From contig CM037470.1 of the NCBI GenBank assembly GCA_021014325.1, positions 8,039,147 through 8,103,146 of the forward strand: a stretch of 64,000 bases of DNA, read 5' to 3'. The notes under the pieces were generated by a model that saw only the letters and a list, made by a program, of their open reading frames with translations, had not been told where the DNA came from and did no database searches. Positions 25,865 through 38,500 of this stretch are shown here, in pieces. The DNA comes from Plazaster borealis. Lineage: Eukaryota; Echinodermata; Asteroidea; Forcipulatida; Labidiasteridae. The stretch's first letter is position 1, and each line of letters begins with the position of its first letter. The translations under genes and the position numbers were made by a program.

Positions 25865-27496
25865 GCCAAAGACTCGCACATCTCCAAACATATCTCAATG
25901 AGTCAGCGGCGTAACTAGGGTAAATTTCAGGGGGCCACAAGGGGTACACCATTTTTTCTAGGGGGGGGCACTTCTGGCCAAGTTTCCGTTTGCCTTTTCC
26001 CTTAAAACAAGCCCATGCCCGTAATCCGGGGTCGGGGGGTCGGACGGGGTCGTTTACAGTGCAGGCACTTTTGAGGATTATGAAATAGAACCAGGATTAT
26101 GAAATAGAACCAGGTTTTGAGGGTTCCTCGGTTTCGCTGCCAGAATGAGTATAATAACAATAATGTTCAAAACTTTTGCAGGGCCCTGGTCCTCATGCCT
26201 GCACTATATATCCAACAGGATAATCCTTGAACTACCCTTGACAGGTAAATGAAAAGATAGGAACACATATCTTTACAATAAATTGATCTCCCCTAATGGT
26301 AATGTACGCACATTTTAAAATCATTTCCCTCACTTCCCACTCCATGTTTCAACACGGTTCTACTACTTAACAGTGGTACTGATAGACTAAACATTGGAGT
26401 CACAGTTGCTGTATGTACTGAGCTTTTTATTGTTATAAACTCGTTGCATTTCCAAACATATGAAAAAGTATAGTATTTGTAACAAATACATTATTTACAA
26501 AAACAAGTAAATGAAAGTCAACAATTATAATGGTAATACACCTTTCCTAATGAATATGTAAATTGTACACAACGGGTGCGCACTTTCTCTGGTTGGCAAA
26601 ATGAGGGAACGTCGCGCCTTTTTGTTGTATGGGGCTAATGGTCGCTTGACGCATAAGCGTTTATGAATCTGCCTAGTGCACAACTCTATGGTGTTTGCTA
26701 ATAATTATTTAATGGGAAACGCTAATTACAAAGCAATTTTCAAAGACTGGTATTATAAACTTATTAAATTGAAATTGTGACAACGGCCGTTTTTGTTCTT
26801 GACCATGCCAGGTTTTTCCGGACTAATGGAATGCATAGAATTTATATGTTTCTCAGAGGCAATAACAATCTTCAATACTTACTCTAATTAATAAATTATA
26901 AAATAACAAAGTACTAACATAAATCCAGCTTCCAGCTTTGGTTTAGTTACATTATTCTGTGTAAGAGACAATCATGATGGCATAGCAATAACATAGATAC
27001 ATGGCAAAAAAAACCTCAATGTAAACACCTTCATTTAATATTGCTATTAATACACCATTTTATGATATTTTAACCAAGACATCATTTTTATAGTCAAATT
27101 TTACATAACAAATTGTTTAAAATTCAACCGTTAACATTGATAAAATGTTTGAAAAATATTGTTTATTTACATCAAAAATAGAAACAACATTATTTAAAAG
27201 ATAAAATATGAAATTGGACCTCCCAGCAAGATTTAATGTTCCCATAATAACCGCCTTTGCCATCAAAATTTATACAATTATTTGATCACTAGCATCATTT
27301 CACTGAGAATATTAATTACCAACACCAGTAAAATGATACGCTAAAATGTACGTAATAAAGTACAAGGTTAAAAAATATGCAAAGACAATGACAAAGTCCC
27401 TTAAAATACAACTTATGTATTCAGCCAGGCAGTCAAAACTGTAGAGAGTAAATCTGAGTTTAATAATCATTAAACTTTTTTTAAATTTAATTTACT
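25865..27496. other. non-coding sequence
   Basis: Starts with gcggcgtaactagggt and a G-rich patch (25960-26040) that look repeat-derived. A direct repeat gaggattatgaaatagaacc / aggattatgaaatagaacca lies at 26073-26112. No exon seen. Confidence 0.45.
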
Positions 27497-27853
27497 TTAA
27501 AGGAACATTACAGAATTGGTTTTTGCTAACAAAACAGTTAAGCACTTTATATAATCCACCATATACATAAACTGACAAACCTGTAGAAATTTGAGATCGA
27601 TCGGCCATCTGGGTCACGAGAAAATAGTGAAAAACCGATTTGCATGTGTTATACAATGCATGAATAAAACGCTCATGAGCGATAAATTCCAATCGGAAAT
27701 TAGTTTTATTTATTTCTCATCAGATATGGCATTTCAGACAGAAATATTTCTAGGGATGTTTTCTACTATCATCATCATTAGACCGTGTTAGTTTTATGTA
27801 AATCTGTGATCTTGAAGAAAATTTTAATTACCAGTTCTGTAACGTTCCTTTAA
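27497..27853. mobile_element. TTAA-flanked MITE, family 4
   Basis: Left TTAAAGGAACATTACAGAAT (then TGGT), right inverted TTAAAGGAACGTTACAGAAC (then TGGT). 357 bp including both TTAA sites. Short open frames on both strands inside are not genes. Confidence 0.88.
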
Positions 27854-28719
27854 TTTGTATTAATTATTTTAACTTTTAAAGGAAAATTTTTAAATCACAA
27901 ATATTAATTAACTGTTGATTGAACATTTAATTTTTTTTCTTCATGAAATTCCATTTTATTTACTGTTCTGGATAAGTTAGCAAAACGACCATTTAATGAC
28001 AACCGCCCATTATTCGTCTGATACTTAGGCTGAAAACATGTGTTATTGAGATCTGCTGTTAGTAATGAGTGAATGCCAATTGGAATGTGATCCATAAGAC
28101 GGCAATCTTGTCTACCATACAATAAAGCCCATTAAAATATATTCATAAATACCCCAGACAGTTTCCCTATTCCAATTGGTGGAGAGCACGTCACGTGGGG
28201 GTGTATAAACGGCTGATAAAGACCAGCTGGAGCTGTTTATAACTGGCTGGGCTTCGCGTATTGGACGCGCAAGCTCCGCCAATTTACTTACGCGGAAGGC
28301 AATATATGGCTATTAGTTCCCGCGCGTAGCCTAATCTTTTTGATCATGCGCGTACACACAACCCAACGCACACAAAACAGAATTTTACAAAAGTTTTTGA
28401 AAATGTACAAACTACGAAAATTCACTTAACAAACAGAATGTCAGAGATTGTCTTTTTACCACCGATTTTCCTTATTCTTTCACATTTTAACGAAAAGGCA
28501 TTTATGAATGGGAATAAATGAGTAGTGACTCGTTCTTAAACGGCCGTTTAAAACCTTGCAGGGTCGCGGCTTTCGGCTCGGGCCTTTATCACACAGCCTC
28601 TAAGAACTCGTCGCCACTCTTTTATTCCCTTAGTTAATGCCTGTTGTTATTGCATGAGATGAGACCGATTGACTGTTATAATATGCAGCTCACCTTTTGT
28701 GGCACCCAGCGCTGCATCA
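27854..28719. other. non-coding sequence with a GC-rich patch
   Basis: 28160-28340 is GC-rich relative to its surroundings (cacgtcacgtggggg, cccgcgcg). It carries an imperfect gtataaacggctg / agctgtttataac inverted pair. 28540-28553 holds the perfect palindrome taaacggccgttta. It could be promoter-like, but no gene start is visible. Confidence 0.35.
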
Positions 28720-28911
28720 ACATCCACTACACCAAAGATCTTTAACCACAAAGCCACACAAAAACCAGACTTGGCAATGCAAGGGCAAGTTTGGCTTAAC
28801 AGCACATCTTGTCCACCACACCAAAAAAAAGATCTTTAACCACAAAGCCACAACACAAAACAGACTTGGCAATGCAAGGGCAAGTTTGGCTTAACAGCAC
28901 ATCTTGTCAAT
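28720..28911. repeat. ~94-bp tandem duplication, two copies
   Basis: gatctttaaccacaaagcca at 28737 and again at 28831. Both are followed by cagacttggcaatgcaaggg and cttaacagcacatcttgtc, with small indels in A-runs. Confidence 0.85.
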
Positions 28912-29484
28912 GTTGACATCCTGTATGTGTATGTTTTGAACCCATGTTTTAAATTACTGATATATTTAATTGTGATAAATATTTGGATTTCAGAGGTTTG
29001 CCTACACAGCATTGCTTTGGATACACTACAAAAAAATGAAATGAGGGGGGGGGGGGGGACAAAACAACAACAGAAACGATCAGAGATTTCACAATTTTTG
29101 CTTTGGTCGGTGGAGGGCAACACAACTTTATTGTTATTTTTTTCCCAAAGTCAAGGAATTTTCTCTTGGAATCTTTTTATGTGGTCATCCAATGCCTTAC
29201 ATAACCTAACAAGGACACACATGAATAGTGGAAGAGATCAGTTGCTCCATGACTCCATGCCAACATGCCACTACAACCCTATTTAATACGATTCATGTAT
29301 TGACATATTCTTAGAAGTAAGGTTTATGGATTACCATAGAAGCTTCTGTATCAAACACCACAATGAGGATGGGCTTATTTCAATCTTGGCATTTTCTGTG
29401 TCCTAAGCCTGATTACTTTTCTGTTGTAAGAATGCACTGAAGATGATGGATCATGTCTTGAACACAGTCTCTTCTTCATTCAGG
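28912..29484 (-). other. probable SIDT 3' UTR
   Basis: Sequence downstream of the SIDT stop codon with no further exon. It includes a candidate poly(A) signal: AATAAA on the minus strand at 29132-29127, about 355 nt after the stop. There is also a run of about 12 G at 29045. The transcript end is not determined; the extent is inferred. Confidence 0.4.
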
Positions 29485-29547
29485 TTAAAATACAGCAATC
29501 TTGGTTCTATCTTTTCCATCTAGATCGTTGTCCATCACCAGCAACAA
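29485..29547 (-). CDS. SIDT: SIDT terminal coding exon: [11 protein letters not shown] ... KIAVF stop
   Basis: 63 nt, 20 codons plus TAA. The acceptor is tgtttgtcatag with a T-rich tract. Family proteins end in a run of acidic residues followed by a basic residue, KI-x-VF and stop, and this exon fits that (MDNDLDGKD, then KIAVF). The sequence below 29485 is 3' UTR. Confidence 0.93.
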   Translation of the reverse strand: MLLVMDNDLDGKDRTKIAVF

Positions 29548-32500
29548 CTATGACAAACAACAAATATCACAAACACATTTGTCACCTTTGTATACATTTA
29601 TCTGGAAAATAAGAGTTATTTGAACAATCAAGCAATGAACCACAAGGGATACTGACTGGGTAAATTATTTAATAATCTGGGGTTGAATCAAGAAAAAAAG
29701 ACTAGAGCTGGATTTCAACCAACGACCTCCGTATTAATGTGCCGGTGCTCTACCAACAGAGCTATCAAGCCCTAATGTTTGCGGTCTCCCTATTTTGTCA
29801 ATATCTTTGTTCGGGGTGCCAGTCAGAAGCCATTCAACAGGCTGTAACTGCAATATAGCCAGGGATCAGACCCAAGTTTTCGATACAATTTGAGAAGCGG
29901 CAGCAGAGGGATCACCTCAGGGGGATGTGTCTTTAAGGTGATCCCTCTGCTGGGGTTATTTAATTTTTTCTAATGAGGTATTAACAACTTTACACTATTC
30001 CTCTTGCCAAACAAAATATACAGAATACCAAGAAAATAATTTTCAACTGAGTCAATGTGTGGCAAAATCAACTTTGGTTGTATGTTCCTTCTTTTATACC
30101 TTACTCTGAAAATTATCACAGGATACTCATCAGATTAAAGTTATTATAACTTGTAGGTGGTTGCAACAACGTCCCGAGAATGTACTCACTGCAAATGTTG
30201 CAGGTGCCACAAAGTGATTAAATACAAACAAGACCAGGGGTCGATTTCACAAAACTCCTCCTAACTTAGGACTAGTCCTAGGTAATGGACTGGTCTTAAG
30301 TTAAGAACAGTTACTGGTCCTAACTTAAGACTAGTCCTATCTCTTAGCATTGCCTAGGACTAGTCCTAAGTTAGGAGGAGTTTTGTGAAATTGACCCCAG
30401 CAAAGCTGACACAGGGAGCTGCTGATCGCCAAATAGGAAAAAACAATGACTAATTGAAAAACCAATCACTTGATCAACTATTGTTCAAATGGGTGGGGAC
30501 ATTTACAAGCAGACACTTGACCACTGCCTACTTGGTTTGAAGTTTGAGTGACAGAGGGGCTCTGGATGGGTGAGGGCTGACTAGGAAGAGAAACAAATAT
30601 GTACAAACGAAAAGATTAATACAAACACCCAACACATTGTATCGTGTTTACAATGTGCTTGAGGGTTTGAACAGGTGTCACCTTACTTTGGAAATTTGAA
30701 ATATTCAGTCAGAAAATGATTGCTCCTACTACCGTTTAGTTGTTTCAGTGCGTGGCACTACTTAAACAGCTCTTCTTTTTGTTAAAGTTGTTACAGCACA
30801 GCACTCTGAAACAGCTCTTTAGTTTGTTTTTCTTTTGATTTTTTAAATTATAATTGTTCAGATTTTTGGTCCCAGAATTGCATTGCTATTGTACATGTTT
30901 CATTCTGATTGCTACCTTGCAACATTCCTCATGAGTATCTGGCGTGGATGAAACTTGACCAAAGGCAATTGTCACATGGTGAGCATATTGTTGTGATGTC
31001 ATGATGACATAACAAGGTGTCAAATTACAGTAAATCAAAGAGCGATATTTAAAATGGTAAAAACATCAATAACTCCTGAATGTCAACAATAGTTGCAGTT
31101 CTGATCTCTGTGGTATATTATCGGCCAATATCAATTTAAAATTTTGTGTCTGTAGATATGACCCCATTTCAACCTTTTCATCCAGTCCAAACCGAAAATA
31201 TAAATTATACAATATTGTTAGAACAGATGAAAGTGCATAGGACAACCAGACAGATAGACATAAATCGTTATTACATAGGCTCAGTAGCCTGCTTCAGATC
31301 TTGCCAAAAATGGTACTTACAAGGAATGAAAAGAAGAGTGCTCCAGAAGAAAGTAAATGCCAAATATCATGACCATCATAGAACTCCATTAACAGGCATG
31401 AAGCATTGCTCTCACGAGACGCAGCAGCAGTTTTCTGCATCAAGGAACGTATTAAAAACTATTACTAGAACCTTTAGAAAAACGTTGGCTTTCTATGTAC
31501 TTTTATGTAATATGTGAGGAAAACAAAATTGCACACTTCCACACTTCCCAATATTCTTCTCATATTCCGGAAACTTGCACAATCTTAAAATCTGTCTCCC
31601 TATTTACTGTTTACCCCTTGCCTTATCTGTTTGCTCTCTGCCTCTATTCATGTATTTCCACTTGAATGCTTTTGTTACACTTATATACCTGTTTATGTGT
31701 GTTGTCTTGTCATTTAGCCTTTGAGAAAGACTCTGCTAGGGTCGAAACATCAGGCCATTAACTATTTTTTGCATTTATACCATAGGTCCTTTTGGTTGGT
31801 AAGCAGTTTGCAATAGCTAATTCTATTTCATCACAATCTTAAATAATCAGAATCAAGTTCTAATGAGTTGAAAAATTCAGCCTTTGTTATTACAAAGACT
31901 TAATAATTGTTCAAAGACAAGGTGCAACATTACTTACCTCCCATCCTGTCAGGCTCATGGAGTAGAAGTACAGAGCAAGTCCCCATACCACTAGGGTTAC
32001 TACAATTATCACTATCACCACTGGGGTTAATTTCTCTCCACTTCGCACCTAACAAAGAGGTAATACAATATTTCAGAAAATATGCTGTCACAAAATTATG
32101 GCATTTATTAGTTTAAATACACAAGAATCTGAAGCTAACTGTTCCCTTCCTTTACAGAGAGAAATAATTCCCTCCCTTGGTCAACTCTTCCTTAACCATG
32201 GATTTCTGATTACAAGCAGTACATATTAAATCAGCAGTACATTAACTCAAGATGCTACAGAGCAATTCCTTCATGCCTTTGTAACTTCCCGACTTAACAT
32301 GGGAAACTCTCTTCTCCATGGTCTGCCTAATAATCAAATTAACCGCTTGTCTCGCCTTCAAAATATTGCCGCTAGAATTGTAACCCGGTCCAACACCAGA
32401 GCACACATCACACCGATCCTGAAAAATCTACATTGGTTACCCATTAAGGACAGAATCGTCTTTAAGATCCTTGTGTATGTCTATCGCTCATCAAATGGCA

Positions 32501-35500
32501 CTTTACCACCATATCTCTCAGAAGGTCTCCAACCCTATCTGTCCTTCCTGCGAGTCTATGAAATTAATAGCAAACATCTTTTAAGGAAACCCCGCACCAA
32601 AATATCATGGGGTGAAAGATCGTTTACTTCTGCTGCCCCTTCATTATGGAACAACTTACCAGATCACATTAAACTTTCTCCTTCACTGGCTTTGTTCAAA
32701 ACTGCCCTCAAGACTCACCTAATGAGGACTGCATAATCATTCCCCTCTATTGATGTGTTGTTGCGCCATGAGCATCTTTAGATGGATACCGGCGCATTAT
32801 AAATGCCCATTATTATTATTATGACATGTACATGCTCCATATCCAAGTTTGTATTGTCTAGAAAGTGGAGTTATGGGTTCATATTATGTGTTCTAATAAT
32901 AATAATAATAATACTACAAATAATACAAATAATATAGCATACATATCAAATAAGGTACTTAAGGCGCTTGAACAAAGAGAAACATCAAGACAGTTTTTGA
33001 GATTTTTGAATTATGAGACTGATTGTAGCACCTTATAGGGGTTTACAAGTTGCTGTGGTGCATTCAGCAGCCACTGCCAGAAACACTGCGGCAAACCCCT
33101 TCTCTCAGCGATAAGTTTAACTGGGTTCTTTTATATGCGTTACACAACACACAGGACCATCTGAAGGACAAAGCAATAATGGTTAAGTGTCTTATTTAAG
33201 GATACAAATGTCAAGACCGGGACTCAGAAATATCAGAGCTTGAGTCCAGTGTGCTTGACTGCTCGGCCAAGACACAAAAATGTACAAACCCATTTTATCA
33301 GAATGATGTCATCGGATGTTTTGGATGTTGACAAATTTTGCCCCGGAAGGTTATCAAATACAATGGCCATTAACACCATTTTAACGTGAGGTTAGAGACT
33401 TGTAATTTTTTCCCCACTCTTACTAGGACTTTATCTATTGGAAAACGAGTACATCACAAAATTGAATTTGACATTTCCCTTGCTCTTTAAAAACCTTTTT
33501 CTTTCAGAAATGTCCTTTCTTCAAGCATGAACTTTTAACAACAAGATTGATAAATATCCAGATCATTCATGTCATTCACACACTCATTTCCAATCCAGAA
33601 TAATCTAAGCAATGTACATATATCTAAACAAAAATGTCAGTCTATTATTCCCGTATGATCTAGCCTAGTATAGTTTTTTTAAACATAATTTTATCCAACA
33701 AAACAAAAAGACCATACCTTCATTATGATGTAGAATGCCAGGTACAAAAGGAGATTGACAAGAAAAATGGCCAACAAAAATGAGTTGAAATCTTTGGGCA
33801 TCTTGGCAAGACCGTAGATCATTCTGGAATAGAATAAACAGAATACTTTAATAGTTGGTAATGCACTTACTTTGATCCAGTTGTAATATGTTGTGGCAAG
33901 CTAGTTCAAATTTTCTTCCCCAAAACAATTAGGCTGCTTTAGGTGTTTCAAAATCATTTACTTACTCCGACCCTCTCTCTGTGAAATAACCCTCCTCGAT
34001 TGCGAGGAGTGATACTGACATGGAAAAAACATTGGAGGACTCAATTTCTTGCGATTGCAGTGTGGGCTTTTGCATGGTTCTTGCTAGAGTACTAACTACA
34101 CTTCACGCCAGTAAACTTCCCTTTATCTTTCAATATAGGGAAAGATTATGGACAGATGTCCTTCAATTCACCCCAAGCAATGTCTCAACTCAGTCTTGCT
34201 GTAATTTCCATAGATTCATCTCTAATGCAGAGATGCTTGGGTCAATTCAAGGAAGTGTACCTCTCAATTAAGTTGATCAACGGGTAATTAAATACTTTCA
34301 AACCTTAGATACTTGGCTTTCCCTTCTGTTTAATGGATAAATAATGCCTGCCTGCCATTCTAAGCCATGTAAGCCTTTTGTTCAACATTTGTTATTTTAT
34401 TGATGTTTGAGATTTACTTCTACTCTACCTAGGCAGTGGCCACATCTAGTAGCAATGTTTGTTAGGTTACATGTATGTGCACAAAACTTTGGGAGGCAGA
34501 TGTCGTGTTTGGTACAGCGGATTGTTTGTTATTTCGGTATTCTACTGTAATGAAGATTTTTTTAATAACAATTTCTTGTTCTCTTTAATGTAATTCATTT
34601 AGGATTGCAGGCAAGCTTTGTAAATCACATACAGATTTTAATACATAAATGTGTCCTTCCAGAAAGGAACAGTGAAAACAGTCTCAGTTGGTGATATATT
34701 TGAATCCCAGTGTTCTCCACACACATATTTTGGGAGGGCGGGCCGCCCTCCCAAAGTTTAAGGCCGCCCTGCCAAAGAATTGGTCGCCCTGCCAACAAAA
34801 TGACAAACAGACTATTTTTAGCCTGCATTTAATACGATCAAACGAGTAGCCGACGAGCCATGCCCGACTTCCAAACTGCAGCATCGGAATTGCGATCGTT
34901 CATTTCAGTATACAAACGTTAAAACACGATGCATACACAACCACATAGTTCCGACTGCTGAGTATATCCACCACACACCGCACGTGCATCGGCCCAACAA
35001 CGATCGGTCGCCCACCGGTCAGTAGATGCATAGCGCATACACAACACCACGGTCCAAAGTCCAGGCTAACCAACATTCTTCACGCTGTGATTAGCCGTTG
35101 ATTGTTGTTGATAATTACCATATTCATAAGAGAGCTTGCTAGACTCCAACGCAGTACATGTTCACGAGCAAGAGAAAGAATTGCCACACAGTGTGCCGCA
35201 CGCCTGTACATGTAGATTGGTACAATGTACAGCCTTGTAGGATACTCAAACATTGAGAACTTTCGCCGATAGAGGGCGATGCGGGGCAAAGTTCATTGAA
35301 TTTGTTCTCAATGTGCATACTGTGTGTTGTTAACCGATCATTGAATCTCGATTATTTTATTGCAACGAAGTTCTTAACAACCGAACCTCTAATCACTTAT
35401 TCATGAAAATGGTTGTTGATGGAAAAAGTATTATTAGGGGAAGAATTTAGGGGATAAGATCGTCCCAAAACGTTTTTTGTTGTTGTTTTGTTGTTGTTTT

Positions 35501-38500
35501 TTTTTCCGTTTTGAAAATTGCACATGTAGGCTATCCGATCACCACCTTTCTAAAACCCCACACTGTGTGGCATATCATCCCTTTGATGTTTTTGGCGCGG
35601 CGCACAAGGCAAAATGTATAACAAATTTTGATGACGTCATATCGACAGGCGCCATTTTAAATACGTCATGCCGCCCTCCCAAGAAAAAAGTATGTGGAGA
35701 ACACTGAATCCATACTGACTATCTTAAGAGTGACTGCAATATACTTACATAGACCAGTTTACAGCATTCCCAATGATGAGAACAATCATTCGATCCTAAA
35801 TCAAATTAAAATACCACAACAAATCTTAAATATTCAGTGATGTTATATAATGTCATGTTACCAATCTTCATATACTACTACTGGAGATGCCATCAGAAGT
35901 TTGCTACAAGTCAGCCGGTCACATCATACATGTTTCCAGAGTATGAGGGGCCGTTTATGACTAAATGAGCAGTTACAAATATATAAGAGCAAAACCATAT
36001 ATATAAGAGCAAACCCATATATATAAGAGCAAACCCATATTTATAAGAGCAAACCCATATACAAATACAAATATATAAAAGACCACCTAAAATATATAAA
36101 GGATCAAAGATGAATATATAAAGGACCATTGACAAATATATAAAGGATCAAAACTCACACAACTAAATGTATATTGAACAGCGCCCTCTGTATATTGGAC
36201 ATAGTTTCACATATTGAAGACATAACTGAACACCCATAAATATAAAAGCAAAAACGTCTCATATAAAGGACGTCAACAGCCGTCAACGGTGGATGGGCCT
36301 GTTAAATTGGGAACGAAAATCGAGCCGAAAATTGAGCCTTAGTCTGGCACCTTGCTAAGCGCACTCACGGGCCGGGCGGGACACTGCATGTAGTATAGTC
36401 AAGTCTCATATTATCGTGGGTTCTCTTATTATCGTTGTACCAGATCATTCACTTTTTCGTTGTCGATACGTCATCTATAGACAACTTTCATACGGTGAAT
36501 CGATAGCCAAGAGCCCTTTACCGATCTGGTAAAAATAAATAAAAAATGAAATGTTGCGGAAATGTTTTTTGAAAAACATGCTATTTTCCCGTGAACCGTT
36601 CGCTGACCATGTCTGTCAAAAGTGCCATCATTAAAATGTTTACCTTAAATGTTGTTCTGTGCATTGAAATATCAGTGCCCAGATCCTGTTCCACGTTTAA
36701 AGAAAGATTGACATCGAAAGTACGTATTTTCACTTCAAAATAACTTTAACTTGCGCGGATTACTACTTTGCGCTTGAAATCTACGTCATCGGATTGGTCC
36801 AAAATTGAGCGCAGGGGTGTCTAAGGAAACCGTCGGTACTCGGTAATTAAAATGCCTAAAAGATCAACATTTATCCATCTGCTGGGAAGTTAAACATCGT
36901 AATCCCAGTGTAAGGTAAATTGTTGAATATTGTCTTTGGATTTAGCTCCTTTAAAGGCATCGTACACGTTTGGTTATCTCTGAAAATTTATGGCAATTGG
37001 TAAGAAGTACAGCAGCTTTGGATAGAATGCATTTTGAGAGACATTTTACTTCGAAGGACTGCGGTTATGGAAAAATATATCACTTTTTATCCCAAAAATA
37101 TTTTGAATATTGAGATCAGAGTGTGTATTCCAATGCAGATTATTCTTCCTGCGTAGACATAACCCCTCCAGATTTTCGGCAATATCTCAAAAACGCTACC
37201 ACCTTTTGAAATTAAATTTTCACAGGTTAGTTTTATGGTATATCTACAACTATATAGGATTGAAACAAACAATAGGCTCCAATTACCAAACGTGTACGGT
37301 GCCTTTAATGTATATATTTCATAGTTCATATAGTTCGTATAGTTCATAAGCAAATTATAACTGATGACCACGATAATGGGAGGCTCACCTCCGGAATCAC
37401 TCCGGGCGCATGCACACTTTCAGAGACTTCGTGGACAAATTTAGTCAGACAAACGATGTATTTTTTTATGTCAAAGTAGAAAGTAATACTTCAACATTAA
37501 TTATAACTGGACACTTTTTTTCATTATACTCGAAAATAAAGTCCCAACCCCCACGGTAATAGGGTAATCCATCCTACTACATAGCAGCTGTACTACTAGC
37601 TACTAGATAGTATAATCATAGTAAAGGTCACCTTTCTCTATGGTATAATGTAGCACTCCTCCGCAGAGAGGCGGCCGAGCTGTGCTTTTGTGTCTCATCC
37701 TTAAAAACTGTAAAACCCCTTCAATTAAATAAATGTCTGTGCCTATCACAGACGCTGTAGAGAACTTGCTATCTCACCCTAGGCTTAGAGAATTCCGGAC
37801 AACGAACAACTATCAGATTTAGTCTCCCATATGAATCTGTTGATAGCTCAGTCTCTCATACTCATACTCAGTGTTCATGAAGTCCTTGCACCCGATGCAA
37901 AATTCAACGCAATACTTTAATGCACTTCATCGTAGTAAGCCACTCCTCCGAACGATAATACAAAAACTCCTAATACAACAAGACAATCTTCTAGCCGTCT
38001 TTTATTTAATTCACTAATATTGACATTTTTGGTGTGCAGGTGCCTATGAGCGTCCTGTGTATGACTTACACAGTTGTTGAAAACAATTGTCAACATTCGG
38101 CGCAGCTTCACCCAATAGCCGACGCGACGTCAACTTCGATGTATACTACTTGTGTGTGTGGGGAGGAGGCGTACGAGACCTTTAAACGAAAAATACTTTT
38201 TTGGGACAAGGTGCCAGACTAATAATATAGCTAAATTTTCGGCCAGGCCGAAAACGATTTAACAGGCCCCTCCACAGTTGACGGCTGTTGACGTCCTTTA
38301 TATGAGACGTTTTTGCTGTTATATTTATGGGTGTCATGTCTTCAATATATGAAACTATGTCCAATATACAGAGGGCGCTGTTCAATATACATGTAGTTGT
38401 GTCAGTTTTGATCCTTTATATATTTGTCAATGGTCCTTTATATATTCGTCTTTGATCCTTTATATATTTTAGGTGGTCTTTTATATATTTGTATTCGTCT

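Noticed and set aside
25588..25952. Phe-rich and Lys-rich open frames on both strands
   Set aside because: Produced by the A-tract array.
30500..30585. Minus-strand stretch after cttcctag encoding [14 protein letters not shown]
   Set aside because: SIDT exons H and I join perfectly without it, so it is intronic.
31146..31517. 123-codon plus-strand open frame
   Set aside because: Antisense to SIDT exon H, which has clear family homology and splice sites on the minus strand.
35911..36135. Tyr/Leu/Phe-rich frames here and at 38424-38673
   Set aside because: Translation of the 18-bp repeat in the foldback arms.
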